Origin: Ekhidna sp.
GTDB lineage: Bacteria > Bacteroidota > Bacteroidia > Cytophagales > Cyclobacteriaceae
Direction of reading: 5' to 3'
DNA: 39,210 nucleotides
NCBI GenBank assembly: GCA_014323825.1
Contig: JACONI010000073.1
Coordinates: 25,683 to 64,892, forward strand
Below, one piece after another: positions 8,124 through 16,280 of the stretch (position 1 is the stretch's first letter; every line of letters starts with the position of its first letter). The notes under the pieces are model-generated. The model was not told the DNA's origin and searched no databases. It saw nothing but the letters and a program-made list of their open reading frames with translations. Position numbers and translations under genes: made by a program.

Positions 8124-9314
8124 ATGAAAATCGAACAGATTAAAATACAAAATTTTAAGGTCTTCCATAAAACTGAGGTGAAGGATATCCCTTCCATGTC
8201 GGTTTTTTTAGGAATGAACGGCTCGGGGAAAACGACATTTTTTGATGTATTTGGTTTTTTAAGTGATGCCTTGAAGTACAACGTCACCACCGCTGTAAAT
8301 CGCAGGGGAGGATATAATGAATTAGCCTCTAAGGGACACCTCAATGAAAACATAGCGATTGAAATTAAATTTCGCTCTCAAGAGCAAGGCTCCCACCCCC
8401 CGCTGGTGACTTACTCTCTGGAGATAGGTCGGGATAATGGTAAAATTGTTATCTTTAAAGAACTCCTGAAATACAGAAGAGGTAATCGAGGGAGGCCCTG
8501 GCATTTTCTGGAATTTGAGAAGGGAAGCGGCAAGGCCGTCAAAAATGAGGAAGACTATGGTAAGGAAGGCGTACAGGAGGAAAGGGAATATCAGGAATTA
8601 GATAATCCCGACATTTTGGCTATCAAAGGGCTGGGACAGTTTAAGCAGTTCAAGTCGGTAAGTAATTTCAGGCAGTTACTGGAGCGATGGTATGTATCTA
8701 ATCTCAGGATTGATGCGGCACAAAGTATCCCTGATACGGGAATAAGCCAGCATCTTTCGACCACAGGTGACAACCTGTCTCAGGTCACAAAATATATTTA
8801 TGAGCATCACAGGGATATTTTCAATTCGATTATTGAGAAAATGAAAAGCTGGATCAAGGGTATTGAAGATGTGAAAGCTGCTGAGACGGAAGATGGTCGC
8901 ATTGTCCTGAAGTTTCAAGACGGAAGTTTCAAAGACCCGTTTATTGCACGATACGTATCTGACGGCACCATCAAAATGTTCGCCTATCTGATCTTATTAA
9001 ATGAGCCTGAAAAGCATCCGCTGCTTTGTATAGAAGAACCCGAAAATTACCTGCACCCGGCCTTACTTTGGGAGTTAGTGGATGAAATGAGAGAATATGC
9101 AAAAAAGGGAGGGCAAATTTTCATTTCTACGCATTCGCCCGATTTGGTCAATGCCTTAGCACTTCATGAACTTTTCTGGATGGTAAAAGAAGGTGGCTTC
9201 ACCCATATCAAACGTGCGAAGGATGATATTAAGGTAGGCAACCTGGTAGCCGAAGGAGACCAACTGGGCTATCTGTGGAATCAGGGGTACTTGATCGGAA
9301 GCTCACCGGCATGA
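8124..9314 (+). CDS. AAA family ATPase (SMC/OLD-like) of a probable defence pair
   Basis: A 396-residue ABC/SMC-class AAA ATPase. The N-terminus MKIEQIKIQNFKVF leads to the Walker A loop GMNGSGKTT (30-38). Walker B with the paired acidic residues is LLCIEEPENYLHP (about 300), and the switch histidine lies in FISTHSPDLVNAL (about 335). DGTIKMFAYL just before Walker B replaces a classical signature motif. This is the AAA_15/AAA_21 type found in OLD, RloA, PARIS AriA and similar anti-phage ATPases. Its stop overlaps the DUF4276 start by ATGA, so the two are coupled. Expected role: sensor ATPase that controls the partner effector. Confidence 0.85.
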   Translation: MKIEQIKIQNFKVFHKTEVKDIPSMSVFLGMNGSGKTTFFDVFGFLSDALKYNVTTAVNRRGGYNELASKGHLNENIAIEIKFRSQEQGSHPPLVTYSLEIGRDNGKIVIFKELLKYRRGNRGRPWHFLEFEKGSGKAVKNEEDYGKEGVQEEREYQELDNPDILAIKGLGQFKQFKSVSNFRQLLERWYVSNLRIDAAQSIPDTGISQHLSTTGDNLSQVTKYIYEHHRDIFNSIIEKMKSWIKGIEDVKAAETEDGRIVLKFQDGSFKDPFIARYVSDGTIKMFAYLILLNEPEKHPLLCIEEPENYLHPALLWELVDEMREYAKKGGQIFISTHSPDLVNALALHELFWMVKEGGFTHIKRAKDDIKVGNLVAEGDQLGYLWNQGYLIGSSPA

Positions 9315-9922
9315 GGTTGGAGTTAGAATTTTTAGTGGAAGAGCAATCCATGAAACTTTTTTTGGAAGGGTTGCTGCCTAAAGTGCTTCCCGACCCATTT
9401 TACCTTTATGAAAATACTTTTATCCGTCCGCATCAGGGAAAACAAGACCTACAAAGATCAATACCTATAAAAGCGAAGGCTCTTTCTAACAAAAACTCAT
9501 CGGTACTCATCGTCGTGATTCACGATCAGGATAGTAACAATTGCAAATTGTTGAAAAAAGACCTTGTCACTCTTTGCAAAAAAGGGACTTGTCCTTATCT
9601 CGTTTGCATAGCCTGTAGAGAACTTGAGGCATGGTACATAGGAGACGTGGATGCCTTGGGCAAAATCTATCTCAATTTCAAACCCAAGAAGTACAGAGAC
9701 AAGAAACTGTTTAAAAATCCCGATAACTGCCAAGCCTCCGAAGAATTAAAGAAGGTTATTCCGGATTTCAAAAAAGGTTATGCAGCCCAACATATAGCCT
9801 CACAAATGACTATATCCCAAAATACCTCTGCCAGTTTTAAGCATTTTATCAGTGGTCTGGAGAAGTTTTTGCAGAATGAGCTAAAAAAGCGATCGATGCT
9901 TAACACTATTTTTTACCCTTAA
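9311..9922 (+). CDS. DUF4276 protein, Toprim-like partner of the ATPase
   Basis: A 203-residue DUF4276 protein. The N-terminal FLVEEQSMKLFLEGLLPK matches the family start, and HQGKQDLQRSIP (41-52) is another family block. A Toprim-like set of acidic residues can be seen: E10/E11, the D-x-D pair D72/D74 in VVIHDQDSNN, and E104/E106 in ACRELEAW. The start is the ATG at 9311, which shares ATGA with the ATPase stop; an upstream in-frame codon at 9275 would overlap the ATPase by 40 nt. Toprim nucleases paired with AAA ATPases recur in OLD, PARIS and RloAB systems, so a nuclease effector is likely. This is inferred by analogy. Confidence 0.8.
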   Translation: MRLELEFLVEEQSMKLFLEGLLPKVLPDPFYLYENTFIRPHQGKQDLQRSIPIKAKALSNKNSSVLIVVIHDQDSNNCKLLKKDLVTLCKKGTCPYLVCIACRELEAWYIGDVDALGKIYLNFKPKKYRDKKLFKNPDNCQASEELKKVIPDFKKGYAAQHIASQMTISQNTSASFKHFISGLEKFLQNELKKRSMLNTIFYP

Positions 9923-10063
9923 ATGTTATCATTCCGTGTGAAGAACACATGATGAGTCGTCCCAACAACTCCCAACTGTTGCACTACTGCGAACGGTCTT
10001 TACAATGCTTCGGGATTTTATTTTAGAATCATTGAGATTACTCAATAATTCTTTTCAAACGTT

Positions 10064-10272
10064 CGGAAGTTATTTTTGTTCATTCCGGGGTTATTGCAGA
10101 GCGATCCGCAGGCATTTTTATTCAAGACGAGGTCATTTTCTTCCAATACGGGGTTGTTTTTCTCTAGTACGAGGTCATTTTCTTCCAATACGGGGTTGTT
10201 TTTTTCTAGTACGAGGTCATTTTCTTTCGATACGAGGTTGTTTTTTCTAGTACGAGATTATTTTTATTTGGT
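10064..10272 (+). repeat. Tandem array of about ten 21-bp units
   Basis: Units begin near 10064, 10085, 10106, 10127, 10148, 10169, 10190, 10211, 10232 and 10252. The central units alternate two types, ACGAGGTCATTTTCTTCCAA and ACGGGGTTGTTTTTCTCTAG, so the higher-order period is 42 bp. The outer units are more diverged. Because 21 is a multiple of three, several frames stay open (10005-10250 and 10076-10306) and would encode heptapeptide repeats such as RGHFLPI. I do not regard these as proven genes. The array sits between the ATPase/DUF4276 pair and the end of glyS. The rest of 9923-10487 holds no gene that I can see. Confidence 0.85.
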
Positions 10273-10487
10273 CAGGAGGCATTTTTTTCATTTTGACACT
10301 TTTTAGTGGCTACCTATTTCAGGACCGATTGCTTCAAGGAGTTACCTCATCGTTCTTATTTTGCCTAACTCGTTAATATACTTCATAATATACAACTTTA
10401 ATTTTATACTCGATCTTGGAGACCTGTAAGGCTTCGCTTTGGAAAAATAAATAGAAGAAAGTTTTTATAGACGGGGTCTGAGGCAAA

Positions 10488-12035
10488 TCACAACGATTTA
10501 AGGAGAGGCTTCATATCTACCTTTTCATGAAGTGTATGAACCAGTTGTTCAACGGATACCCGCTCCTGCTTCATAGAGTCCCTTTCCCTTAGCGTTACGG
10601 TATTATCATCCAATGTTTGATGATCTATGGTTATACAATACGGAGTACCTATGGCATCCTGCCTCCGGTAACGTCTTCCAATTGCATCTTTGGCATCATA
10701 CTGAAAGCTGAAATCAAAACGAATTGCGTTAAGGATGTCTTCAGCTTTTTCAGGAAGCCCGTCCTTATTGACCAATGGTAAGACCGCTGCTTTGTTTGGT
10801 GCTAAAGCGGGAGGGATTTTTAAAACGGTTCGCTCACTGCCGTTATCCGGTTTCTCTTCAGTGTAAGCAGCAGACATGACGGCCAGAAACATTCTGTCCA
10901 GCCCAATTGAAGTCTCTATCACATAAGGGACGTAACTTTCACCGGAAGTCTGGTCAAAAAACTGAAGTTTTTTACCGGAATACTCTTCATGTGCTTTTAA
11001 GTCAAAGTCTGTTCTTGAATGGATGCCCTCCAGTTCTTTGAAGCCCATGGGGAAATTGAATTCAATGTCACACGCTGCATTAGCATAGTGAGCGGGATTG
11101 ATGTGATCATGGAATTGATAATTTTCTTCTCCCAGTGCCAGAGATTTGTGCCATTTGATTCTTTTTTCTTTCCATCGTTCATACCACTCCATCTCGCTGC
11201 CCGGCTTCACGAAGAACTGCATTTCCATTTGCTCAAATTCCCGCATCCTGAAAATAAACTGTCTGGCGACGATCTCGTTCCTGAAGGCCTTTCCAATCTG
11301 AGCGATCCCAAAGGGTGGTTTCATTCTTGAGGTTTTCTGAACATTGAGATAGTTTACAAAGATGCCCTGAGCCGTTTCAGGGCGTAAGTAAATTTTTTCG
11401 GCCCCGTCAGCTAATGAGCCTAATTCCGTTGAAAACATCAGATTAAACTGGCGGACATCGGTCCAGTTTTTAGAGCCGGAGACAGGGTCTGCGATCGCTA
11501 GTTCCTCAATCAATGCGCTGACGGCAGGAAGATCTCCCGAACCCAGGGCACTGCCCAGGCGATCCTCTATTTCCTTCATTTTCTTTGTGTATCCGACCAC
11601 TCTTGGGTTGGTAGAAACGAATTGTTCCTTATCAAAGGAACGGCCAAATCTTCCGGCAGCTTTCGTTACTTCTTTGTCAATTTTTCCCTGAACCCCGGCG
11701 ATATACTCTTCAATCAGAACATCCGCTCTGTATCTCTTTTTTGAGTCTTTGTTATCAATAAGCGGGTCGTTAAAAGCATCAATATGTCCGGAGGCTTTCC
11801 AGGTTGCGGGGTGCATAAAAATGGCCGCATCAATACCAACGATGTTTTCATGCATCCGAACCATAGCTGTCCACCAGTATTGTTTGATGTTATTTTTAAG
11901 CTCAACACCGTTAGGGCCATAATCGTAAACGGCACCAGGTCCATCATAAATTTCACTTGAAGGATAGATAAAACCGTATTCTTTACAATGAGAGATGATT
12001 TTTTTAAGAGCACCTCCTTCTGCTGAATTGCTCAT
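10488..12035 (-). CDS. glyS: Glycyl-tRNA synthetase (dimeric class II)
   Basis: Charges tRNA-Gly in the cytoplasm. The 515-residue protein is the single-chain (alpha2) class II enzyme, not the GlyQ/GlyS tetramer type. Visible blocks are GFIYPSSEIYDGPGAVYDYG near the N-terminus, RPETAQGIFVNYLN, class II motif 2 with FRNEIVARQFIFRMREFEQ, the ETSIGLDRMFLAV motif 3, and a C-terminal anticodon-binding domain starting near APNKAAVLPLV. I place the start at the ATG at 12035 (MSNSAEGG). The open frame runs 3 codons upstream to a TTG at 12044, but that codon lies inside a promoter-type box. It follows the antiporter gene on the same strand by 42 nt. Confidence 0.95.
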   Translation of the reverse strand: MSNSAEGGALKKIISHCKEYGFIYPSSEIYDGPGAVYDYGPNGVELKNNIKQYWWTAMVRMHENIVGIDAAIFMHPATWKASGHIDAFNDPLIDNKDSKKRYRADVLIEEYIAGVQGKIDKEVTKAAGRFGRSFDKEQFVSTNPRVVGYTKKMKEIEDRLGSALGSGDLPAVSALIEELAIADPVSGSKNWTDVRQFNLMFSTELGSLADGAEKIYLRPETAQGIFVNYLNVQKTSRMKPPFGIAQIGKAFRNEIVARQFIFRMREFEQMEMQFFVKPGSEMEWYERWKEKRIKWHKSLALGEENYQFHDHINPAHYANAACDIEFNFPMGFKELEGIHSRTDFDLKAHEEYSGKKLQFFDQTSGESYVPYVIETSIGLDRMFLAVMSAAYTEEKPDNGSERTVLKIPPALAPNKAAVLPLVNKDGLPEKAEDILNAIRFDFSFQYDAKDAIGRRYRRQDAIGTPYCITIDHQTLDDNTVTLRERDSMKQERVSVEQLVHTLHEKVDMKPLLKSL

Positions 12036-12041
12036 AGGCCG

Positions 12042-12049
12042 CAAAGATA
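12042..12049 (-). promoter_or_regulatory. Promoter -7 box for glyS
   Basis: On the minus strand TATCTTTG matches TAnnTTTG exactly and ends only 6 nt before the glyS ATG. Transcription would start at or next to the start codon, giving a leaderless or nearly leaderless mRNA. No good TTTG element lies at the usual distance upstream. Confidence 0.4.
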
Positions 12050-12077
12050 TATTTGAGTGCTGATTATTGGGTTTTGC

Positions 12078-14009
12078 TTACTTATCAAATTTAAGCTGCA
12101 TCTCATCAAGGCTTTTAATAGAGCCGACAGCGGTAATCGTATCCCGGATTCTAAGTCTTGTGTAGCCATGCGTAATGATGGTCTGACCTCCCCTTACTAC
12201 GGACAAAATGATAACATCTGCCGGTAATCTCAAGTCTCTTAGTGTGATACCGTGAAGGTCCGGATTCATCAGTTCGATATCTCTGGTATCCTGCCCCTTT
12301 TCCATCCCCAAAAGCAATGAAGCAGCCTGAGGTGAACGAACAAAATGATCAAGCAGGCTTACGATGGCTGTAGAAGGATCAACGATCAGTGAACCAAGGG
12401 CATGGAACTTCTGTGAGTTATACCGCCGGTTAAGTCTTACAATGACATCTTTGGTCCCTATTTGCTGATAAATCATTTCTGCAATCTCAAGATTCTCCTC
12501 ATCGGACAGCATAAGAACGATAGCTTCGGACTTATCTGCCTGGATCGCAATAAACTCTTTGTATGAGCATTTTTTCATGTATCTCACCGGAATCTCCTCC
12601 GGCTCTTCAAAGGCTCCCTGCTCTTTCTTTGTTGCAATTTGAACTTCCCAGCCATTTTCTTTCAGTTGTCTTGCGAGTGCCACGGACTGACTTTCATACC
12701 CAACAATTATGGCATCCCTTATTCCGTCAAATTCCGGTGTTTGCGCACGGCTTCTATCTTCACCCACCCGATAGATCGCCCACTTGAACAAAGGAGGACC
12801 AATGAACTGATTAATAATAATGAGTGCTATAATGACCGTTGCAAACTGCTGACCCCAGGATGGAAAGGTGTTTGCTACCACCGTAGCTAAACCCAATGCG
12901 ACACCTGCCTGTGTGATGTAAGGCATCCAGCCCAGATGATTAAACTTCGCAGGGTCTTTTGCAAGAAACCCTCCCGTATATCCGCCAATAATCATTGTAA
13001 AGATTCTTATTGAAAAAAGAAGCAGGGCTACCCCAATAACTTCAGGGACTACATGCAGTGCGAAAGATGCACCGGTAAGGGTAAAGAAAGCCACATAAAC
13101 AGGGGTTCCCGTATCTTTTAGTATTTTAAGAAATTCCGGCCTTGAGGTGCTGTAATTCGTGACATGGAAGCTTGCCAGTATGCACACTAAAAGAGGTTCT
13201 AGGAATATTTTATGTCCGAACTCGGTTTTAGTGTAATCTGCTATCTGATGCGAAAAGTAATAAGCAGAATATCCTGCGATCAGGATAAATAATACTTTGA
13301 TCACTCTTCTGATGCTCCATTTTAAAACAGTCCTGAGAAAAAATCCATAAACATAAAAGCCCACAGCGAAGGATAAGCCCAGTTCAATGAGGAGAATCAG
13401 AAGCTCCATGTATTTAAAATCCTGACCTTCAATCAAAACCTGCGATAGTGAAAGGCAGATTGAAAAAAGAACAATGACCAGAAAATCCTTCACCACTGTT
13501 ACGCCCATTACCGTTTGGACAAAGGGGCCTTTAGCCCTGAGTTCGTTGATGACGGCAATGGCTGAGGCCGGAGATCGAGCTACAAAAACGGCCGCTGTAA
13601 GTATCGAAACAGAAACTTTTGCAGCATCATTCAGTCCCGCCATGTACGGGATATAGCTTGCTGCAAAGTATATCAAAACCGATCCCAGCACAAAAGTCAC
13701 CACTAATTGACCGAATGTGTTCCATTTGATGGAATGTATTCTGCTCCTTAGTTCTTTAAAGTAAAGCTCTGCACCTGCGGCGAAAGCGATAAAAGAAAGA
13801 GCGACTTCATTGATGAAGCTGAGCGATGACTTTGCGCCGACAGGAATCAATCCAATTACATACGGGCCGGTGATTATGCCTGTAAAAATCAGTCCCGTAA
13901 TCAAAGGCAGTCTGATTTGTTGAAACTTTCTGGCTATTTGATTCGCAGCAATAGAAACGACAGAAAAGCCCGTGATAAGCAATATGATTTCGTGGTTTAC
14001 ATTAGGCAT
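12078..14009 (-). CDS. CPA2-type cation:proton antiporter with TrkA-N domain
   Basis: A 643-residue inner-membrane protein of the Kef/NhaP (CPA2) type. Residues about 5-400 form some 12 hydrophobic helices (LPLITGLIFTGIITGPYVIG is the typical TM2). SVSILTAAVFVARSPASAIA carries the region where the family usually has its ion-binding acid. From about 425 the cytosolic part begins with the Rossmann strand DAIIVGYESQSVALARQL, a TrkA-N (KTN/RCK) domain, followed by a TrkA-C-like domain near ELMNPDLHGITLRDL. Exports K+ or Na+ in exchange for H+ under nucleotide control. The substrate ion cannot be read from sequence. It lies upstream of glyS without a visible terminator. Confidence 0.88.
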   Translation of the reverse strand: MPNVNHEIILLITGFSVVSIAANQIARKFQQIRLPLITGLIFTGIITGPYVIGLIPVGAKSSLSFINEVALSFIAFAAGAELYFKELRSRIHSIKWNTFGQLVVTFVLGSVLIYFAASYIPYMAGLNDAAKVSVSILTAAVFVARSPASAIAVINELRAKGPFVQTVMGVTVVKDFLVIVLFSICLSLSQVLIEGQDFKYMELLILLIELGLSFAVGFYVYGFFLRTVLKWSIRRVIKVLFILIAGYSAYYFSHQIADYTKTEFGHKIFLEPLLVCILASFHVTNYSTSRPEFLKILKDTGTPVYVAFFTLTGASFALHVVPEVIGVALLLFSIRIFTMIIGGYTGGFLAKDPAKFNHLGWMPYITQAGVALGLATVVANTFPSWGQQFATVIIALIIINQFIGPPLFKWAIYRVGEDRSRAQTPEFDGIRDAIIVGYESQSVALARQLKENGWEVQIATKKEQGAFEEPEEIPVRYMKKCSYKEFIAIQADKSEAIVLMLSDEENLEIAEMIYQQIGTKDVIVRLNRRYNSQKFHALGSLIVDPSTAIVSLLDHFVRSPQAASLLLGMEKGQDTRDIELMNPDLHGITLRDLRLPADVIILSVVRGGQTIITHGYTRLRIRDTITAVGSIKSLDEMQLKFDK

Positions 14010-14217
14010 AAGTCGCTAAACTAATCTGAGTTTCATGTAATAATAAGCACCAAAGCGATAAATCGGATGATTGGGTACTTTAAAACTCATTTTAAGCGAA
14101 GACTTCTTCCTTCCTCGGAGACCCCTCCGGCAAGCTGCTAAACAATTCCAAGACAAAAATTTCTCAAAAAAAAGAAAAAAAATATAAACCTTGTATAACA
14201 ATTCAAAAAAAATTGGA

Positions 14218-15030
14218 GGTGTACTACAAAGTATGATAGTTTAAATATGCCCGTAATTGATGTAATAAAAAGCTAATTCAAAGGCTTTGATATGATTTTC
14301 CATCTTTTTTGAGAAACAACACGTTCGCCTAAAGGCTCTCCTGATCCGGTGCCTTAACCGACAGTTGTTTCCTTCAATGCCCTTAGTGCCCCTCTTTGCC
14401 TATCACGTGATGGGTGTCACTAAATGCCCGCTTAAAACGCTTCCAATTATCCGTCAATAGCCCGCCCCATTTTATGCCTAGTGCCTCCATTTTACACCAT
14501 AAATCTCTGACAGTCTTTGTATTACGTTTGCCAAAGACCCAGGCAACGATCTCTCCACTCTCCCGATGATAAGCATAAATTAACCAGAGTTTATGACGCT
14601 TCTTGCCTACATAAGTCCAAAACTCATCGACTTCCAATTTATCGTAAAAGCTATGCTTGGGTTGGAGAACTACCTGCTATTTTTCTAAGGTTTTTAACAC
14701 TTTCGCTAAGCGAGATGTTCAAAATAACGCTTATAGCTCTGATATCGCAACCTCTCACCAACATCCTAGTAATCAGGGTAATCGTGTTAGAATGAGCTCC
14801 TTTATAGCTCAAAGCATGGTCGCCGATAAACTGGCGAGAGCAGGCATTACATAACTAATTTTGCTTTTTAGCTTTTTTCTTCCCGTTTTTAACTACATTT
14901 GTACTCTTACATTGAGGGCAGGTTAGTGTGATTTGTATTTTCATTAGCTTTAGAAATTAATTTTTACGCAAATTTACACTAACTTGTTCTTTTTGAACAA
15001 GTTATAAATCATACTTTTTGGAACAGTATC
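14218..15030 (-). mobile_element. IS1-family insertion sequence, degenerate copy
   Basis: About 813 bp. The left end reads GGTGTACTACAAAGTATGAT. The right end, read inward on the minus strand, is GATACTGTTCCAAAAAGTAT followed by GATTTATAA, sharing the AAAGTATGAT core. Size and the single IS1-type transposase fit the IS1 family. No flanking 8-9 bp duplication can be found. The right end abuts a truncated EcoRI-type methylase, while the left flank does not carry the missing half, so sequence was lost here. Confidence 0.85.
14241..14944 (-). pseudogene. IS1-family transposase, inactivated
   Basis: Collinear with the transposase of the copy at 22.1 kb, but dead. It starts normally (MKIQITLTCPQCKSTNVVKN), then has a TAG stop inside the zinc-finger region just before LCNACSRQF. 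A frameshift follows after the helix-turn-helix part, near 14690, and another with an extra G in the run near 14388. The middle 84 residues keep the DDE block VDEFWTYVGKK and the second aspartate LLTDNW. The end MENHIKAFELAFYYINYGHI is intact. The frame is open through the A-rich tract where the other copy is shifted. Confidence 0.85.
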
Positions 15031-15969
15031 GTTTTTTGCAATTGTGATGATGCTCGTATCAGTAATTTTTTTAAATACTTTGCGGAGAATTTTAAAGAAT
15101 TAGGTCTTAAAAAACTAATATCTGCTTGTTATAAAAAACAAGAACGTGATTTATTTAATACCGAAGGATCAGTAAACGGTTCCTTCTATGAATATACAGG
15201 AACGAAAGAAAATAAAATCAAGCCAAGTTCAAAAGATATTATTTATTTTAATGGAGACGGAGATTTCCGAAGTGTTGAAAGCATAGAATTGCTAAAACAA
15301 TCTGATATTATTGTTACAAACCCACCTTTTTCGCTATTCAGAGAATTTGTTGCTCAATTAGTAAAAAACGACAAGAAATTTTTAATTATAGGCAACATTA
15401 ATGCAATTACTTATAAAGAAATATTTAAGTTAATCAAAGAAAATCAAGCTTGGTTAGGTATAAATCTTGGTAGAGGTATTTCCGGATTTATTGTTCCCGA
15501 ACACTACGAACTTTACGGAACAGAAGCTAGAATTGATAATTTTGGAAATAGAATAGTTTCACCAAACAATTGTTTATGGTTGACCAATTTGGACAATTTT
15601 AAAAGACACGAAGATATTGAATTGACAAAGAGATATTTTGGAAATGAAACTGAATATCCTCAATATGACAATTACGATGGTATTAATGTTAATAAAACCA
15701 AAGACATCCCTTTAGATTACAAAGGTTATATGGGAGCTCCTATAACGTTTTTACATAAATTCAATCCTGAACAGTTTGAGATAATAAAGTTCAAAAAAGG
15801 AAATGATGATAAAGATTTATCTATAAATGGAAAATGTCCATATTTCAGAATTTTAATAAAAAATAAACGAATACAAACTGAATCTGTTGATTTAACTAAA
15901 AAGAAAAAAAGCCAGCAGGTAACAAAGGCTATACGTAATTTGGGAATTAGTGATAGTCAGCAAGCCTAG
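15031..15969 (+). pseudogene. EcoRI-family adenine methyltransferase, 5' end lost
   Basis: Open frame from the IS junction to the TAG at 15969, about 312 codons. It begins V-F-C-N-C-D-D-A-R, the block that in EcoRI-type N6-adenine methylases follows a roughly 50-residue N-terminus, then NFFKYFAENFKELGLKKLI, the catalytic NPPFSLFREFV (about residue 92 of the fragment), LIIGNINAITYKEIF and GAPITFLHKFNPEQFEII. The first ATG/TTG-type start inside the frame would drop more of the fold (an internal one lies at 15289, just before NPPF). The gene is cut exactly at the IS end and probably inactive. It is much more AT-rich than its neighbours, suggesting acquisition. No EcoRI-like endonuclease gene is present. 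Confidence 0.82.
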
Positions 15970-16280
15970 GCAAGTAAATAACATTCGCAGTAAATTGAAA
16001 ATTAATCGTTTTAAAAGCCCAAACTACGAATAGCTAAACTGGTATATGGCTCCACTGCGAGCTAATCATCTGCGAAAATCAGCGACATCTGCGGGCAAAC
16101 AATTACCAAAAATTGCACAATAAAAAGAGGTAACAATAACCCTGCGTGCGGCAAAAGATGAGTAGCCGGCAGGCAGCAACGATATAGTATGTTTTGTGGA
16201 TATGTGTGTGCTTCAGATTCTTCCTGTCATCCGTATAGAGAGAAATATCTGATTATCCATTTACGATCCGAAAGGGGAAG
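15970..16280. other. Intergenic, no gene recognised
   Basis: No coding sequence is evident. Around 16066-16100 the heptamer ATCTGCG occurs twice, in a context (AAAATCAGCGACATCTGCGG) that looks like a dispersed intergenic repeat unit. I see no second copy in the window. Confidence 0.4.

Noticed and set aside
10005-10306. Two overlapping open frames with heptapeptide repeats
   Set aside because: Open because the repeat unit is 21 bp; two frames are equally good and neither has other support.
14016-14201. Minus-strand 61-codon frame upstream of the antiporter
   Set aside because: Low complexity beginning, no known family; only its last 24 codons look protein-like.
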